A stretch of 64,000 nt of DNA from Pseudomonas uvaldensis (GTDB taxonomy: Bacteria > Pseudomonadota > Gammaproteobacteria > Pseudomonadales > Pseudomonadaceae), in NCBI RefSeq assembly GCF_021271205.1, contig NZ_JAIWKS010000014.1, forward strand, positions 1-64,000, given 5' to 3'. Under the pieces are notes generated by a model. It had not been told where the DNA came from and did no database searches. It worked only from the letters and a program-made list of their open reading frames with translations. This document shows, piece by piece, positions 38,360 to 47,024 of the stretch. The stretch's first letter is position 1. The number at the start of each line of letters is the position of its first letter. The translations under genes and the position numbers were made by a program.

Positions 38360-39268
38360 CTAGAACACCGACCAGCCGATCCGCTGGCTCATCAGTTCCA
38401 GCGCTGCCATGCCGGCCAGTGAGTTGCCTGCGCCATTGAGTTCCGGCGACCAGACACATACCGTGAAACGCCCCGGCACCACGGCCACGATCCCGCCACC
38501 TACCCCGCTTTTGCCAGGCAGACCGACGCGATAAGCGAAATTGCCGGCCTCGTCATACAGCCCGCTGGTGGCCATAATGGAGTTGACCTGCTGGGTCTGG
38601 CGGGCGCTCAGGATCTGTTCGCCGCTGTGCTTGCAGAAACCGTCATTGGCCAGGAAACAGAACGCCCGGGCCAGGTCGATGCAGTTCATACGCAACGCAC
38701 AGTGACTGAAATAGCTGCGCAGCACCGCCTCCACGTCGTTATGGAAGTTGCCGAACGATTGCATCAGGTAAGCCATCGCCGCGTTACGGGCGCGATGCTG
38801 ATACTCCGACTCGGCGACCTTGCCGTCCACCATCACTTGGGGATTACCCGACAAGCGCCGCACGAAATCGCGCATCGACAACGCCGGAGCGGCAAAACGC
38901 GACTGGTTGATGTCACAGATCACCAAGGCACCGGCATTGATGAACGGATTGCGCGGGCGGCCGCGTTCGAACTCCAGCTGTACCAGGGAGTTGAAGGGCT
39001 GGCCGGACGGCTCATGGCCCAGGCGTTCCCAGATCGCTTCGCCGGAGTGTTGGATGGCCTGCACCAGGCTGAAAACCTTGGAAATACTCTGCACGGAAAA
39101 TGGCGTTTCGGCGTCGCCGGCGTAATACATCTCGCCGTCGTTGCCATACACGGCAATGCCCAACTGATTGGCGGGCACGGTGCCCAGGGCCGGAATGTAG
39201 TCGGCCACCTTGCCCTGACCGATCAGGGGGCGGACCGCATCGAGGATCTCGTTCAACAGTGCTTGCAT
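38360..39268 (-). CDS. glsB: Glutaminase
   Basis: Glutaminase hydrolyses glutamine to glutamate and ammonia. The 302-residue protein is a beta-lactamase-fold glutaminase with the S-x-x-K motif at S61-K64 (PFSVQSISKVFSL), LEFERGRPRNPFINAGALV, and the GLPGKSGVGGGIVAVVPG glycine loop near the C-terminus. No signal peptide is visible, so it is the cytoplasmic type. It is convergent with the preceding gene and stands alone. Confidence 0.95.
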   Translation of the reverse strand: MQALLNEILDAVRPLIGQGKVADYIPALGTVPANQLGIAVYGNDGEMYYAGDAETPFSVQSISKVFSLVQAIQHSGEAIWERLGHEPSGQPFNSLVQLEFERGRPRNPFINAGALVICDINQSRFAAPALSMRDFVRRLSGNPQVMVDGKVAESEYQHRARNAAMAYLMQSFGNFHNDVEAVLRSYFSHCALRMNCIDLARAFCFLANDGFCKHSGEQILSARQTQQVNSIMATSGLYDEAGNFAYRVGLPGKSGVGGGIVAVVPGRFTVCVWSPELNGAGNSLAGMAALELMSQRIGWSVF

Positions 39269-39412
39269 GGGTGCGGGGGTCCAGTCATTGCCCGTTCGTA
39301 TGCGGGGATACAGACCCTAGACGTCGACAAGCGGGAACAGAGCACACTCATGCCCGCATCAGTCGTCCAATCGGGCGGTCTATAGTGAAAGATCAACCGG
39401 CAGGAGCACACG

Positions 39413-39607
39413 ATGCGTCAGATCATGCAAAAGGAACCCTGGTGGGCGTCGCCACCCCAGCCGGGACAGGACGAGAGCGAACTGGAATGGGGCTGGCTGG
39501 TGATATACAGCGAAGGCGAACCGCGCTTCGAATTCATCAAGGAACGGCCCTCGGACGAACAGATCCGTCAACGCAAGGGTTGCCGCATCACCCTTGGGAC
39601 GGAATGA
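39413..39607 (+). CDS. Small hypothetical protein (64 aa)
   Basis: A 64-residue, tryptophan-rich and acidic soluble protein (KEPWWASPPQPGQ, ELEWGWLVIYSEGEPRFEFI) with no membrane segment. A clean AGGAG ribosome site lies 8 bases before the ATG. It stands alone between glsB and a convergent lipoprotein gene. I do not recognise a family. Confidence 0.7.
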   Translation: MRQIMQKEPWWASPPQPGQDESELEWGWLVIYSEGEPRFEFIKERPSDEQIRQRKGCRITLGTE

Positions 39608-39616
39608 GCCCGTCAT

Positions 39617-40636
39617 CTACGGCTTGAGCTGTGGCAACTCTACGGGCCGGTTTGTCAGTTCCATTTCCACCAGGCTGTCTCTGATTTCTTCGTCCAGGTA
39701 ATAGACCGGCGCCAGCACGCCGCTGAGGGGGTGCTTGAGCGACTTGAACCACGCCTCGTCGAAAGCGGCGCTCAGGCTTTTGCGGATCTGCGCTTCCATT
39801 TCCGGCCGCTCGCCCTCGTGAATGATTGCGCGAATGCCCGCCACTCCCACGGAAATCAAAGCCCCCGCCGCCTTCCCTGCCACGGCCGCGGCCGCACCGG
39901 TCGCTCCCCGCGTGGCGAACTGCCCTTCGATCTTTTCACTGGTGCGTTGCGCCACCGTGGCGATCACCGCGTCCGATGGGCCCGAACCCGTGGCGGCGGC
40001 TTTATTGACGTGATCGATCAAGGCAGCGTAGGCCGGCAAGGTATTCAGCGGGTCGGTGTGGACCAACTCGTACAGCGAAGCATTGCGCGCCGCTGGCGGT
40101 CCCAGGTTGATCGCCGGAATGCCGTGCAGACGACGGTTCATCAGCTCCAGCGGGATACGATGACGCTGGGCGATCACGGGGACCTGCTGATTGAGCAGGC
40201 TCGCGTAATAACTCGTTGCGTTGGCCCGGATCGCTTCGGGAGCGATTTCCACAGCGACAGGTTCCAGCACTTGCTCGCGATATTGCTCCTGCAGGTAGGT
40301 CGCCAGGCGCCTGGACGGGGAATCCGCCTCCCCTTCGGCACTGGCGGCATACCAACTGACTTTCACCGCCAGCCATTCCTGAGTCCAATAACTGCTGAAC
40401 CAGGGGATGAACTCCGCCTCGGTCCGTTCGTAGACCAGCACCCGCCAATGTTCCATCGACCCACGAGCGTAGCGTTCGGCCTGCTCGATGGCACTCTTGG
40501 ACGCCGCGACTATCTCCCGGTCAGCCTGCCGCCAGGTGTCCTGGGCAATCGCCACGGTGTCCGGCTGTTGACCGCGCTGCGGCATGGCGCACCCCGCCAG
40601 GACGATCAGGACCGCCAGCATCAGCGAACGCAGCAC
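39617..40636 (-). CDS. Lipoprotein of unknown function
   Basis: A 339-residue protein with a lipoprotein signal (VLRSLMLAVLIVLAGC; lipid-modified cysteine at residue 16). The mature part has helical segments and an Ala/Gly-rich stretch (GATGAAAAVAGKAAGALISVGVAGI) that may associate with a membrane. The GTG start at 40636 places a GGGGGG ribosome site correctly and gives a signal peptide of normal length; ATG 40657 is an alternative with no ribosome site. I do not recognise the domain. The gene is convergent with the small gene before it. Confidence 0.78.
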   Translation of the reverse strand: MLRSLMLAVLIVLAGCAMPQRGQQPDTVAIAQDTWRQADREIVAASKSAIEQAERYARGSMEHWRVLVYERTEAEFIPWFSSYWTQEWLAVKVSWYAASAEGEADSPSRRLATYLQEQYREQVLEPVAVEIAPEAIRANATSYYASLLNQQVPVIAQRHRIPLELMNRRLHGIPAINLGPPAARNASLYELVHTDPLNTLPAYAALIDHVNKAAATGSGPSDAVIATVAQRTSEKIEGQFATRGATGAAAAVAGKAAGALISVGVAGIRAIIHEGERPEMEAQIRKSLSAAFDEAWFKSLKHPLSGVLAPVYYLDEEIRDSLVEMELTNRPVELPQLKP

Positions 40637-40745
40637 GATTGCGCCCCCCGGGCTCATGTCATGGTAATGAGTATAGGCCGCCGAGGGCGTGGCACCGCCT
40701 CATTAAGGCCGGGCTCGCGGCCCTGTCGTCACGGCTTGATGCACC

Positions 40746-40913
40746 GTGGCTGGTTGCGATTACCCTTGCCGGACTACCATCGATCACCAATGGCAGGAGA
40801 ACCAGGGCCAGCGCCCGGTCAACAAGGTGGCCGCCGTGGTGATCGTATTGCTCTGGCTAGCCGCGCTGGTGGGGGTGTGGTTCCTGTTCCGAGACTCGTT
40901 CAGAGACGCGTGA
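40746..40913 (+). CDS. Small single-span membrane protein, start uncertain
   Basis: A short frame whose C-terminal 40 residues read WQENQGQRPVNKVAAVVIVL..., a charged segment followed by one transmembrane helix and a short basic/acidic tail (FRDSFRDA). The composition is that of a real one-helix membrane protein. The start is unclear: GTG at 40746 is the only conventional start before the conserved-looking part, and it has no good ribosome site. Its last 14 bases overlap the end of the convergent homospermidine synthase gene. Confidence 0.42.
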   Translation: MAGCDYPCRTTIDHQWQENQGQRPVNKVAAVVIVLLWLAALVGVWFLFRDSFRDA

Positions 40914-42306
40914 ACTGCTCGAATTGCCAATCCTCGACCGTCCCCTCCCCTGACGCCTCGTGATGGTTGCCGCTGGGCGTCCAGTCGGTGCGCTGGCCGA
41001 CCAGGGTGCCCAGGTAGGGCCTGGCCACTTCCAGCACACGCTCATAATCCATCTGTTCCGGCTCGACAATGCCACGCGCCGGATGCTCAACGGCCCAGAC
41101 CACCCCCGCCAGCACCCCGGCGGCCACTTGCAGGCTGGTGGCATTGTTGAAGGGCACCAGCGCTCGGGCTTCATCGACGCTCAATATCGAGCCGAACCAG
41201 TAGGCATTCAGCGCATGCCCCATCAGCAGAACGCCCAATGCATCGCCCCCACCACTTTCGATCTCGCTGTTGAGGATGCGCTCCTGGCGCTGGGTCTGCC
41301 ATCCGCGCCCGATCAACTCATGGATGGATAACAGCGCGTCGTTGCACGGGTGATAGGCGTAATGCACGGTGGGCCGATAGACCAGGCTCTGACCCTTTTT
41401 CACCGTCAGCAGGTCGGCGGTGGACGCAATTTCGTGGTGGGTGATCATCAGCCCCAGGCAGGGGCCGCCCAAAGGGGTCCAGGTCTTGACCCGCACGCTG
41501 GCGCTCGGGCGTTCGAGGTAGATGGCGTTGCGCGCACCAAAGCGATGACGCCTGGCGGATGCTGGCCAAGTTCGCTCGTGACTGCCCCAGCCCAGCTCCG
41601 CCGGTTGGCTGCCCTCGCTGATGAACCCCTCCACCGACCATGTATTGACGAACTCATCGTCCTGCTTGATCCGGTGAGAAACCTGGGTGTCGCGCTCGGC
41701 GAAATGAATGACCTTGATCCCCGTTTCCATGCACAGCCTGGCCCAGTCCACACCGTCGCGATTCTGCGGTAGCGGGTGGTTCAATTGCAGCGCCAGGTCC
41801 ACCAGCCCGGCCTTGAGCAGATGCGTGATCAGGCCGGGGTTGGCACCGTGCGCCACCACGGCCGTCGGACCTTTGCCCAGCTTCTTGCGCAACGCCAGTA
41901 CATCGTGACGCAACGCGTAGTTGGTGCGACGCGAAAGCTCCAGGCGGGGATCGTCATAGCCGCCCGCCCAGGGTTCGACACAGGTGTCGAGATACAACGC
42001 GCCTCTGTCGAAGGCATACGTGATGAGTGCCAGTGAACTGACTTCCACGGAAAGATTGACGATGAAATCATCCTGCCGGACGACACGGTCCAGGACCTGG
42101 ACAAAAGAGTGTTCAGTCAACGCCTGGCGGACAAAGCGGATCCCCCGCTCCTTGAACCAGATGTTGTGGTCGATTATTGGCGCGATGACGGTGATGCGCT
42201 TGACCGGGATGTGTTCCTGGCTCAACAGCAACGGCAGGATGGCTCGGGCAATGGTGCCAAAACCGATGAAAATCAGATGTCCGCTGAACGAAACCTGATG
42301 CTCCAT
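40900..42306 (-). CDS. hss: Homospermidine synthase
   Basis: Homospermidine synthase makes sym-homospermidine from putrescine using NAD. The 468-residue protein is of the saccharopine-dehydrogenase-like family, with an N-terminal Rossmann fold (LIFIGFGTIARAILPLL) and conserved blocks YLDTCVEPWAGGY, VAHGANPGLITHLLKAGL and the C-terminal catalytic half. Length and blocks match the bacterial family. It is separated by 126 bp from the next minus-strand operon, so it probably has its own promoter. Confidence 0.93.
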   Translation of the reverse strand: MEHQVSFSGHLIFIGFGTIARAILPLLLSQEHIPVKRITVIAPIIDHNIWFKERGIRFVRQALTEHSFVQVLDRVVRQDDFIVNLSVEVSSLALITYAFDRGALYLDTCVEPWAGGYDDPRLELSRRTNYALRHDVLALRKKLGKGPTAVVAHGANPGLITHLLKAGLVDLALQLNHPLPQNRDGVDWARLCMETGIKVIHFAERDTQVSHRIKQDDEFVNTWSVEGFISEGSQPAELGWGSHERTWPASARRHRFGARNAIYLERPSASVRVKTWTPLGGPCLGLMITHHEIASTADLLTVKKGQSLVYRPTVHYAYHPCNDALLSIHELIGRGWQTQRQERILNSEIESGGGDALGVLLMGHALNAYWFGSILSVDEARALVPFNNATSLQVAAGVLAGVVWAVEHPARGIVEPEQMDYERVLEVARPYLGTLVGQRTDWTPSGNHHEASGEGTVEDWQFEQFTRL

Positions 42307-42432
42307 GCGCTGTTCCCCGAAGCTGCGGTCATTGAAGCCATGAAATACCGGTCATGGCGCCTTGGCTACTGTCAGTCTCGACAGTCGATGGCGCAGGCTC
42401 GCGCAGCACCTGCGCCGATCCGGTGCCCTGGT

Positions 42433-43233
42433 CTATGACGTGCCCAGCCCATCGGACAGGTCCGTAGCGGAGGAGGCCTGGGTGCGAGCGGGTGGTTCCT
42501 GGCGATGCTCGGTGGTCTTGCTCACGGTATCGCGCACCGTTTCATAGCCCTCACGCGCTGTCCGCCTGGCCTTGTCAGCGAGGTCGGCGCTGGTCCTGCC
42601 CATCACCCGTTGCTCCGTAGCGGTGGCGGGCAATGCCGCGCCGAGCATGGCGCCCAAGGCGATGCCCGCCGCAGCCATCATCAGCGGTTGCTCCTTGAGC
42701 AGGCGACTGAACTGATCGCCCAGGTCCTGTGAGCCCTGGCTCAGGCGCTCACGGGTTTCCCGCGCACTGTGACGGGCATGGCGGGCATTGGCGCCGAGGC
42801 CGTCGGCCAAATGCGCTGCCTTGTCCTTGAGATGATGGAAACCATCGCGCAGTGAGTCGCTGGTGCTGTGCAGATGCTCCCTGGCGCTGCCAAGGCCATC
42901 GGCAAGCCCTTCGGCCCATCCGGAAGAATCCTGGTCCGGCCCGACACGGTAACCGACGCGTGGCGGATGGTTCTGGCCGAGCATCAGCCAGCACAGTCCC
43001 ACCGTGGTCAGTACGGTGGGCACCGGGTTGTTGCGCACGGTGGCGCCCAGGTTGCCAAAGAACTCCGAGCCGTTGCCCTTTACCAAAGTCAATGCCTGGT
43101 CAAGCATTTGACCCGGCGTGAACTTACTGCCCAAGGCATCGACAATATGGCTGATATGAGCCCTCTGCTCGTCGATTTCCCGTTCGATGGTTTCCGGGCT
43201 CTTCTGCGATTCGGTTTTGAATTCATCCTTCAT
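42433..43233 (-). CDS. DUF3618 domain protein
   Basis: A 266-residue protein. The N-terminal DUF3618 region (SPETIEREIDEQRAHISHIVDALGSKFTPGQMLDQAL) is followed by a hydrophobic segment (PTVLTTVGLCWLMLG), a long amphipathic middle with ApoA/LEA-like heptads (LKDKAAHLADGLGANARHARHSARETRERL), and a second hydrophobic stretch (MMAAAGIALGAMLGAALPA). It is probably inner-membrane associated; the function is unknown. Its ATG overlaps the holin-X stop (ATGA). It is the last gene of a three-gene coupled operon. Confidence 0.87.
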   Translation of the reverse strand: MKDEFKTESQKSPETIEREIDEQRAHISHIVDALGSKFTPGQMLDQALTLVKGNGSEFFGNLGATVRNNPVPTVLTTVGLCWLMLGQNHPPRVGYRVGPDQDSSGWAEGLADGLGSAREHLHSTSDSLRDGFHHLKDKAAHLADGLGANARHARHSARETRERLSQGSQDLGDQFSRLLKEQPLMMAAAGIALGAMLGAALPATATEQRVMGRTSADLADKARRTAREGYETVRDTVSKTTEHRQEPPARTQASSATDLSDGLGTS

Positions 43234-43661
43234 GAGGCTTTCCTCCGCAAGGCGTCCTGATCTTTGTTCAGCGCATCGAGCGTGCGGTCAGGCTTGAAGT
43301 GGGATGGCTCGAACTGCTTTTTGCCCGACTGCACCATGGCAAAACCGATGACCATGACCACCACACCCACGATCAGCGCCGCCAACCATGGCTGCATGAT
43401 CGTGCTCAGGCCATAGACCACTGCCATCAGCAGAATGATGAAACCGGCCAGCAGCACGATTGCACCGCCCGCCACGGCGGCAATACCGGCCTTGAGGGTG
43501 GTGAGGCTGGCCTGGAATTCGGCCTTGGCCAACGCCAGTTCCTTGGTGAACAGCGAGGGGACTTCATGGGTCAGTTGCTTGAGCAACCCCACCACGGAGG
43601 CATCGTTATCGGTGACAGAAGCGCCCGTCGAACGCTGGATATCTGGGTCAGGTCGATTCAT
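43230..43661 (-). CDS. Holin-X/DUF1469-type membrane protein
   Basis: A 143-residue membrane protein with two hydrophobic helices (about residues 59-82 and 88-108) and polar ends, of the 'putative actinobacterial holin-X' (DUF1469) type. Despite the name it is not a phage gene; family members occur beside DUF3618 genes. It overlaps both neighbours by 4 bases (ATGA), so the operon is translationally coupled. The function is unknown. Confidence 0.88.
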   Translation of the reverse strand: MNRPDPDIQRSTGASVTDNDASVVGLLKQLTHEVPSLFTKELALAKAEFQASLTTLKAGIAAVAGGAIVLLAGFIILLMAVVYGLSTIMQPWLAALIVGVVVMVIGFAMVQSGKKQFEPSHFKPDRTLDALNKDQDALRRKAS

Positions 43662-44314
43662 TGCAATTCTCCTCTGCTGTTGGCCGAGCCCGGCAGCAAG
43701 CCGGTGGGGGCATCACCGGGGTGATCCTGGACATTGGGGGACGTGGGGGTGATGCCGGTGGCCAGGCCAGTGGCGGTGCCGGCGCCAGGACCGATGGGGT
43801 CGGGGATCGGATCGAAGGGCTCGCGTCCGGCAAAACCACCCTGCGGCGGGTTGGAATGACCGGCGGCCGGATCCTCGATCTCCGCGCTCACCGGCGAATT
43901 ACCCGCCTTGAGAAACCGCGACAGCCCGAAGCCCACGGCGATGCTGCCGGCCAGGAACAGACCCGGGTTTTCCTTCGCCAGCCGGGAGCCGTCATGCAGC
44001 AGTTGCTCGGCGCTCATGTTGCGCAGTTTCCCGGCCAACCCGGTCATCGAATCCGCCATGTCCGCCAGGTAGTGGGACAAGCCTAGGGTGTCATTGGCTT
44101 CGAGTTCCGACATGGCCGACTTGGCACCGCGCGCCAGGGCGTCGATCTGGTCCGCCGCCGTATCGCGGTAACGGCCGAACTGCGCGTCGGCCTGTTCGCG
44201 GGCGCTGCCGAGGGTCTCGTTCACGTCCTCCTTGATGTGGTTCAGGTGATCTTCAGGCCGGGGCTGGCCCGAATTACCGCGTTGTCGCTCGGAGTTGTTG
44301 TCCGGGATAGTCAT
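43658..44314 (-). CDS. Companion protein of the DUF3618/holin-X operon
   Basis: A 218-residue protein, first of the operon. The N-terminal half is amphipathic helix (DVNETLGSAREQADAQFGRYRDTAADQIDALARGAKSAM), then one hydrophobic segment (PGLFLAGSIAVGFGLSRFL) and a proline/glycine-rich disordered tail. It is likely membrane-associated. The function is unknown; homologous three-gene sets occur in other Pseudomonas. The ribosome site is weak. Confidence 0.85.
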   Translation of the reverse strand: MTIPDNNSERQRGNSGQPRPEDHLNHIKEDVNETLGSAREQADAQFGRYRDTAADQIDALARGAKSAMSELEANDTLGLSHYLADMADSMTGLAGKLRNMSAEQLLHDGSRLAKENPGLFLAGSIAVGFGLSRFLKAGNSPVSAEIEDPAAGHSNPPQGGFAGREPFDPIPDPIGPGAGTATGLATGITPTSPNVQDHPGDAPTGLLPGSANSRGELQ

Positions 44315-44481
44315 GTCTGTCTACGCCTGCTCGATGAAAACTCATTAACGGGCAACCACCAAAGCGATGCCCGACTATGTGCCTCTCAGAACAAGTGACG
44401 GAGTGCGGCGAAGGGTAGTTCCAACGAGTTTCGGCATTGGACGCTGTGCGGTATGCATCCCCGCTTGATCACGTGCAGGCG

Positions 44482-44513
44482 AAAAAAAATCGGGCCAGTG
44501 CCCGATTTTTTTT
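44482..44513. terminator. Terminator at the end of the ZIP gene (A- and T-run on either side)
   Basis: ATCGGGC and GCCCGAT form a 7-bp stem extended by an 8-base A-run and an 8-base T-run. It lies between the DUF3618 operon start and the ZIP gene stop; on the minus strand it follows the ZIP stop by 14 bases. Confidence 0.92.
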
Positions 44514-44527
44514 GGCGGCAATCGCCT

Positions 44528-45457
44528 TCAACCCAGCGCCGTATCGAGAAACATCATCACCGCAAACCCCATCATCAACCCCAGGGTTGCGGGCGTTTCG
44601 TGACCATTGCGGTGAGTCTCGGGAATCACCTCGTGGGACACTACGAAAATCATCGCCCCGGCCGCCAGGCCCAGACTGATGGGATAAGCCACGGCCACAC
44701 CCGAGGACATGCCCAAACCAATCACCGCGCCCAGCGGTTCCATCAGCCCGGAACCCACCGCGATCAGTGCAGCGCGCAAAGTGCTGATACCGGTGACCCG
44801 CAGCGCCATGGCAATGGCAAGTCCCTCGGGGATGTCCTGGATGGCAATCGCCGTGGTCAGCGGCAGACCGACCTTGAAGTCGCCGTCGGCGAAGCTCACG
44901 CCAATGGCCATGCCTTCCGGCAGGTTATGCAGGGTGATCGCCAGCACGAACAACCAGACCCGGTTGATGCGCTCGGATTGTGGGCCTCGCCGGCCACTCA
45001 ACTCGTGTTCGTGTGGGACGAAACGGTCGAGGCCGATCATCAGCGCAACGCCGAGCCCCAGGCCGAGCACGACGACAAACGCGGCGAGCAACTGATTGCC
45101 GCAAATGATCTGGGCGGCTTCGATGCCAGGCAGTATCAGCGAGAACGAACTGGCCGCCAGCATCATGCCTGCGGCGAACCCCAGCATGATGTCCTGGGTT
45201 CGCGACGAGATGTCCCGCAGCACCACCGCCATCATGGCGCCAAGGGCCGTGGCGGCGAATCCGGACGTGCCGCCCAGTACCGCATAGCCCAGGTTATGGC
45301 GATCGGCCCCCACCAGCGCGTTGTAGCCGCTATAGAGCAGCAGCGCCGCGACCATGATCAACCCGAACCAGAAGCTCGCCCCCAGCAACGGATTGTTTTG
45401 CACCGGGTCCAGCCAGGTACGCCAGGGGGATCGGATCCGGGAAGTGGGCTGGTCCAT
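44528..45457 (-). CDS. ZIP family metal transporter
   Basis: A 309-residue ZIP transporter importing divalent metal (zinc, iron or manganese) across the inner membrane. It has about eight transmembrane helices. The binuclear-centre motifs are LHNLPEGMAIG in helix 4 and IQDIPEGLAIA in helix 5, plus VVSHEVIPETH near the end. The N-terminal 25 residues are polar. AAGGA lies upstream of the ATG. Its terminator follows directly. Its place next to manganese catalase suggests manganese supply, which is inference only. Confidence 0.93.
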   Translation of the reverse strand: MDQPTSRIRSPWRTWLDPVQNNPLLGASFWFGLIMVAALLLYSGYNALVGADRHNLGYAVLGGTSGFAATALGAMMAVVLRDISSRTQDIMLGFAAGMMLAASSFSLILPGIEAAQIICGNQLLAAFVVVLGLGLGVALMIGLDRFVPHEHELSGRRGPQSERINRVWLFVLAITLHNLPEGMAIGVSFADGDFKVGLPLTTAIAIQDIPEGLAIAMALRVTGISTLRAALIAVGSGLMEPLGAVIGLGMSSGVAVAYPISLGLAAGAMIFVVSHEVIPETHRNGHETPATLGLMMGFAVMMFLDTALG

Positions 45458-45530
45458 CGAATATCCTTAAAAGTGTCAGGCGAGGAAGCCAGGCCCCCTC
45501 GCCGTTTTGTTTCTACAGGTCGCTTTGTTT

Positions 45531-46412
45531 CTATAGTTTGTCACCTTGCATCCCCGAACCCAAGTCGGCACCCGTGGTTGGGTCACTTTCAGGGTTGGAC
45601 ATCGTCCGCGCTTTCATGTCCATCAGCAGCGCTTCATCCTCTTCGCTCAGTTGCACGCTGGCCATGCCGTCACCGCCATCCACTGCCGGCGTCGGGTTCT
45701 CGACGAATTCCCACTCATCGCCCTGGTTCCAGGGTCCGCGCACGGTCGGTTCGCCTTGCGACATATTGAAGTACACGTTGGTGAACTCCGGCATGCCTGG
45801 CAATTTACCCTGCGGGAAATTGGGCTGAATCGAGTGCAAGGCTTTCTCGAACGACATCTGGTGCGCAATTTCGCGCGTCATCAAAAAGCCCAGCGCTTCT
45901 TTCACACCTGGATCGTCAGTAAGGTTCATCAGACGCTCATAGACAATCTTCGCCCGGGCCTCGGCAGCAATATTGGAGCGCATGTCCGCAGTGGGCTCGC
46001 CAATGGTGTCGACATAGGCAGCGGTCCAGGGCACGCCGGCCGAGTTGGTCAGCGGCGCACCGGCACCGTAAAGCAGGCTCGTGACGTGGGAGTCATTGCC
46101 GGCGCCGTTGATGTCACGGTACAGCTGGCCTTCCTCGTCAACGCCTTCGGCCATTTTGCCTTTGGCGCCCTTGTTCAACATCACAATGATCGAACCGATC
46201 ACTTCCAGATGGCTGAGTTCCTCGGTGGCGATATCCATCAGCAGATCCTTGCGACCTGGATCGTCCTCAGCCAAGGCCTGGGTAAAGTAACGCGAGGCCG
46301 CTGCCAGCTCACCCTGCGGACCGCCGAATTGCTCCAGCAACAAATTCGCGAGTCCCGGGTTAGGCTCGGCGACACGCACGGTGTACTGCAATCGTTTGTT
46401 ATGTAAAAACAT
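45531..46412 (-). CDS. Manganese catalase
   Basis: A 293-residue non-haem manganese catalase that breaks down hydrogen peroxide with a di-manganese centre. The ligand carboxylates and histidines are in GGPQGELAAASRYF, ATEELSHLEVIG and AEARAKIVYERL with TREIAHQMSFEKAL. A C-terminal tail of about 60 residues (VENPTPAVDGGDG ...) is family-typical. AGGAG precedes the ATG. Upstream lies an AT-rich leader with two perfect palindromes, which suggests regulation. The gene lies 73 bp before the ZIP gene, and the two may be co-transcribed. Confidence 0.95.
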   Translation of the reverse strand: MFLHNKRLQYTVRVAEPNPGLANLLLEQFGGPQGELAAASRYFTQALAEDDPGRKDLLMDIATEELSHLEVIGSIIVMLNKGAKGKMAEGVDEEGQLYRDINGAGNDSHVTSLLYGAGAPLTNSAGVPWTAAYVDTIGEPTADMRSNIAAEARAKIVYERLMNLTDDPGVKEALGFLMTREIAHQMSFEKALHSIQPNFPQGKLPGMPEFTNVYFNMSQGEPTVRGPWNQGDEWEFVENPTPAVDGGDGMASVQLSEEDEALLMDMKARTMSNPESDPTTGADLGSGMQGDKL

Positions 46413-46491
46413 GATTGAACTCCTCGATCAGGGCACGGGTCATGAGCAGGCTGCCAAATAGCAGGCCCATTAACGTCTGAAGAAATCAAAT

Positions 46492-46513
46492 GAATAAAAT
46501 TTATCTTTTATTC
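46492..46513. promoter_or_regulatory. Inverted repeat in the manganese catalase leader (1)
   Basis: GAATAAAA and TTTTATTC are perfect 8-base arms around TTTATC, about 80-100 bp upstream of the catalase start. The whole stretch is AT-rich compared with its surroundings. Confidence 0.4.
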
Positions 46514-46533
46514 AATAAACGAGACGGACGGTA

Positions 46534-46554
46534 ATTTATACGAATCGTATAAAT
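46534..46554. promoter_or_regulatory. Inverted repeat in the manganese catalase leader (2)
   Basis: ATTTATACGA and TCGTATAAAT are perfect 10-base arms around a single A, about 122-142 bp upstream of the catalase start. It could be a dimeric-regulator operator; no regulator is assigned. Confidence 0.5.
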
Positions 46555-46646
46555 CATCACGCAATAAAATTATTATACGGAGCGGCAATATATAACCGAC
46601 CGTTGCAGGCCCCAGCTAACAGCCGGGACCCGCAAGGTTTCAGCAC

Positions 46647-47024
46647 TTAAGATTTGCGACCGCCGCCGTGGCTGTTTTCGCCACCTTTTTTACCGGCTTC
46701 GGAGGCTTTCTCACGGTCATTGGCGAAGTTGCCGCCAGAGGCCTGACCACCTTTTCTGCCGGCTTCCGAGGCGCGCTCAGGGTCGTTGGCGAAATTGCCA
46801 CCGGAGGCTTGGCCGCCTTTACGGCCGGCTTCTGCGGCGCGCTCGGGGTCGTTGGCGAAATTGCCGCCCGAGGCTTGTCCACCTTTGCGTCCAGCCTCGG
46901 CTGCGCGTCCCGGATCATTGGCAAAATTGCCTCCCGACGCCTGGCCGCCTTTTTTGCCGGCTTCCGATGCCTTCTCACGATCGTTAGCGAAATTGCCAGG
47001 GTTGTTATTGCCTGTGTTAGCCAT
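46647..47024 (-). CDS. KGG-repeat stress protein (five repeats)
   Basis: A 125-residue hydrophilic protein made almost wholly of five tandem copies of a 22-residue unit of the form GGNFANDPERAAEAGRKGGQAS. The unit contains the KGG motif of the YciG/GsiB/con-10 general-stress family. Such proteins are disordered and accumulate in stationary phase, osmotic stress or desiccation. AGGTG precedes the ATG at 47024. It is separated from the catalase by an AT-rich leader. It has its own long AT-rich upstream region. Confidence 0.92.
   Translation of the reverse strand: MANTGNNNPGNFANDREKASEAGKKGGQASGGNFANDPGRAAEAGRKGGQASGGNFANDPERAAEAGRKGGQASGGNFANDPERASEAGRKGGQASGGNFANDREKASEAGKKGGENSHGGGRKS

Noticed and set aside
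43230..43661. Holin-like gene as evidence of a prophage
   Set aside because: The gene belongs to the DUF1469/holin-X type beside DUF3618; there are no lysis, capsid or integrase genes around it.
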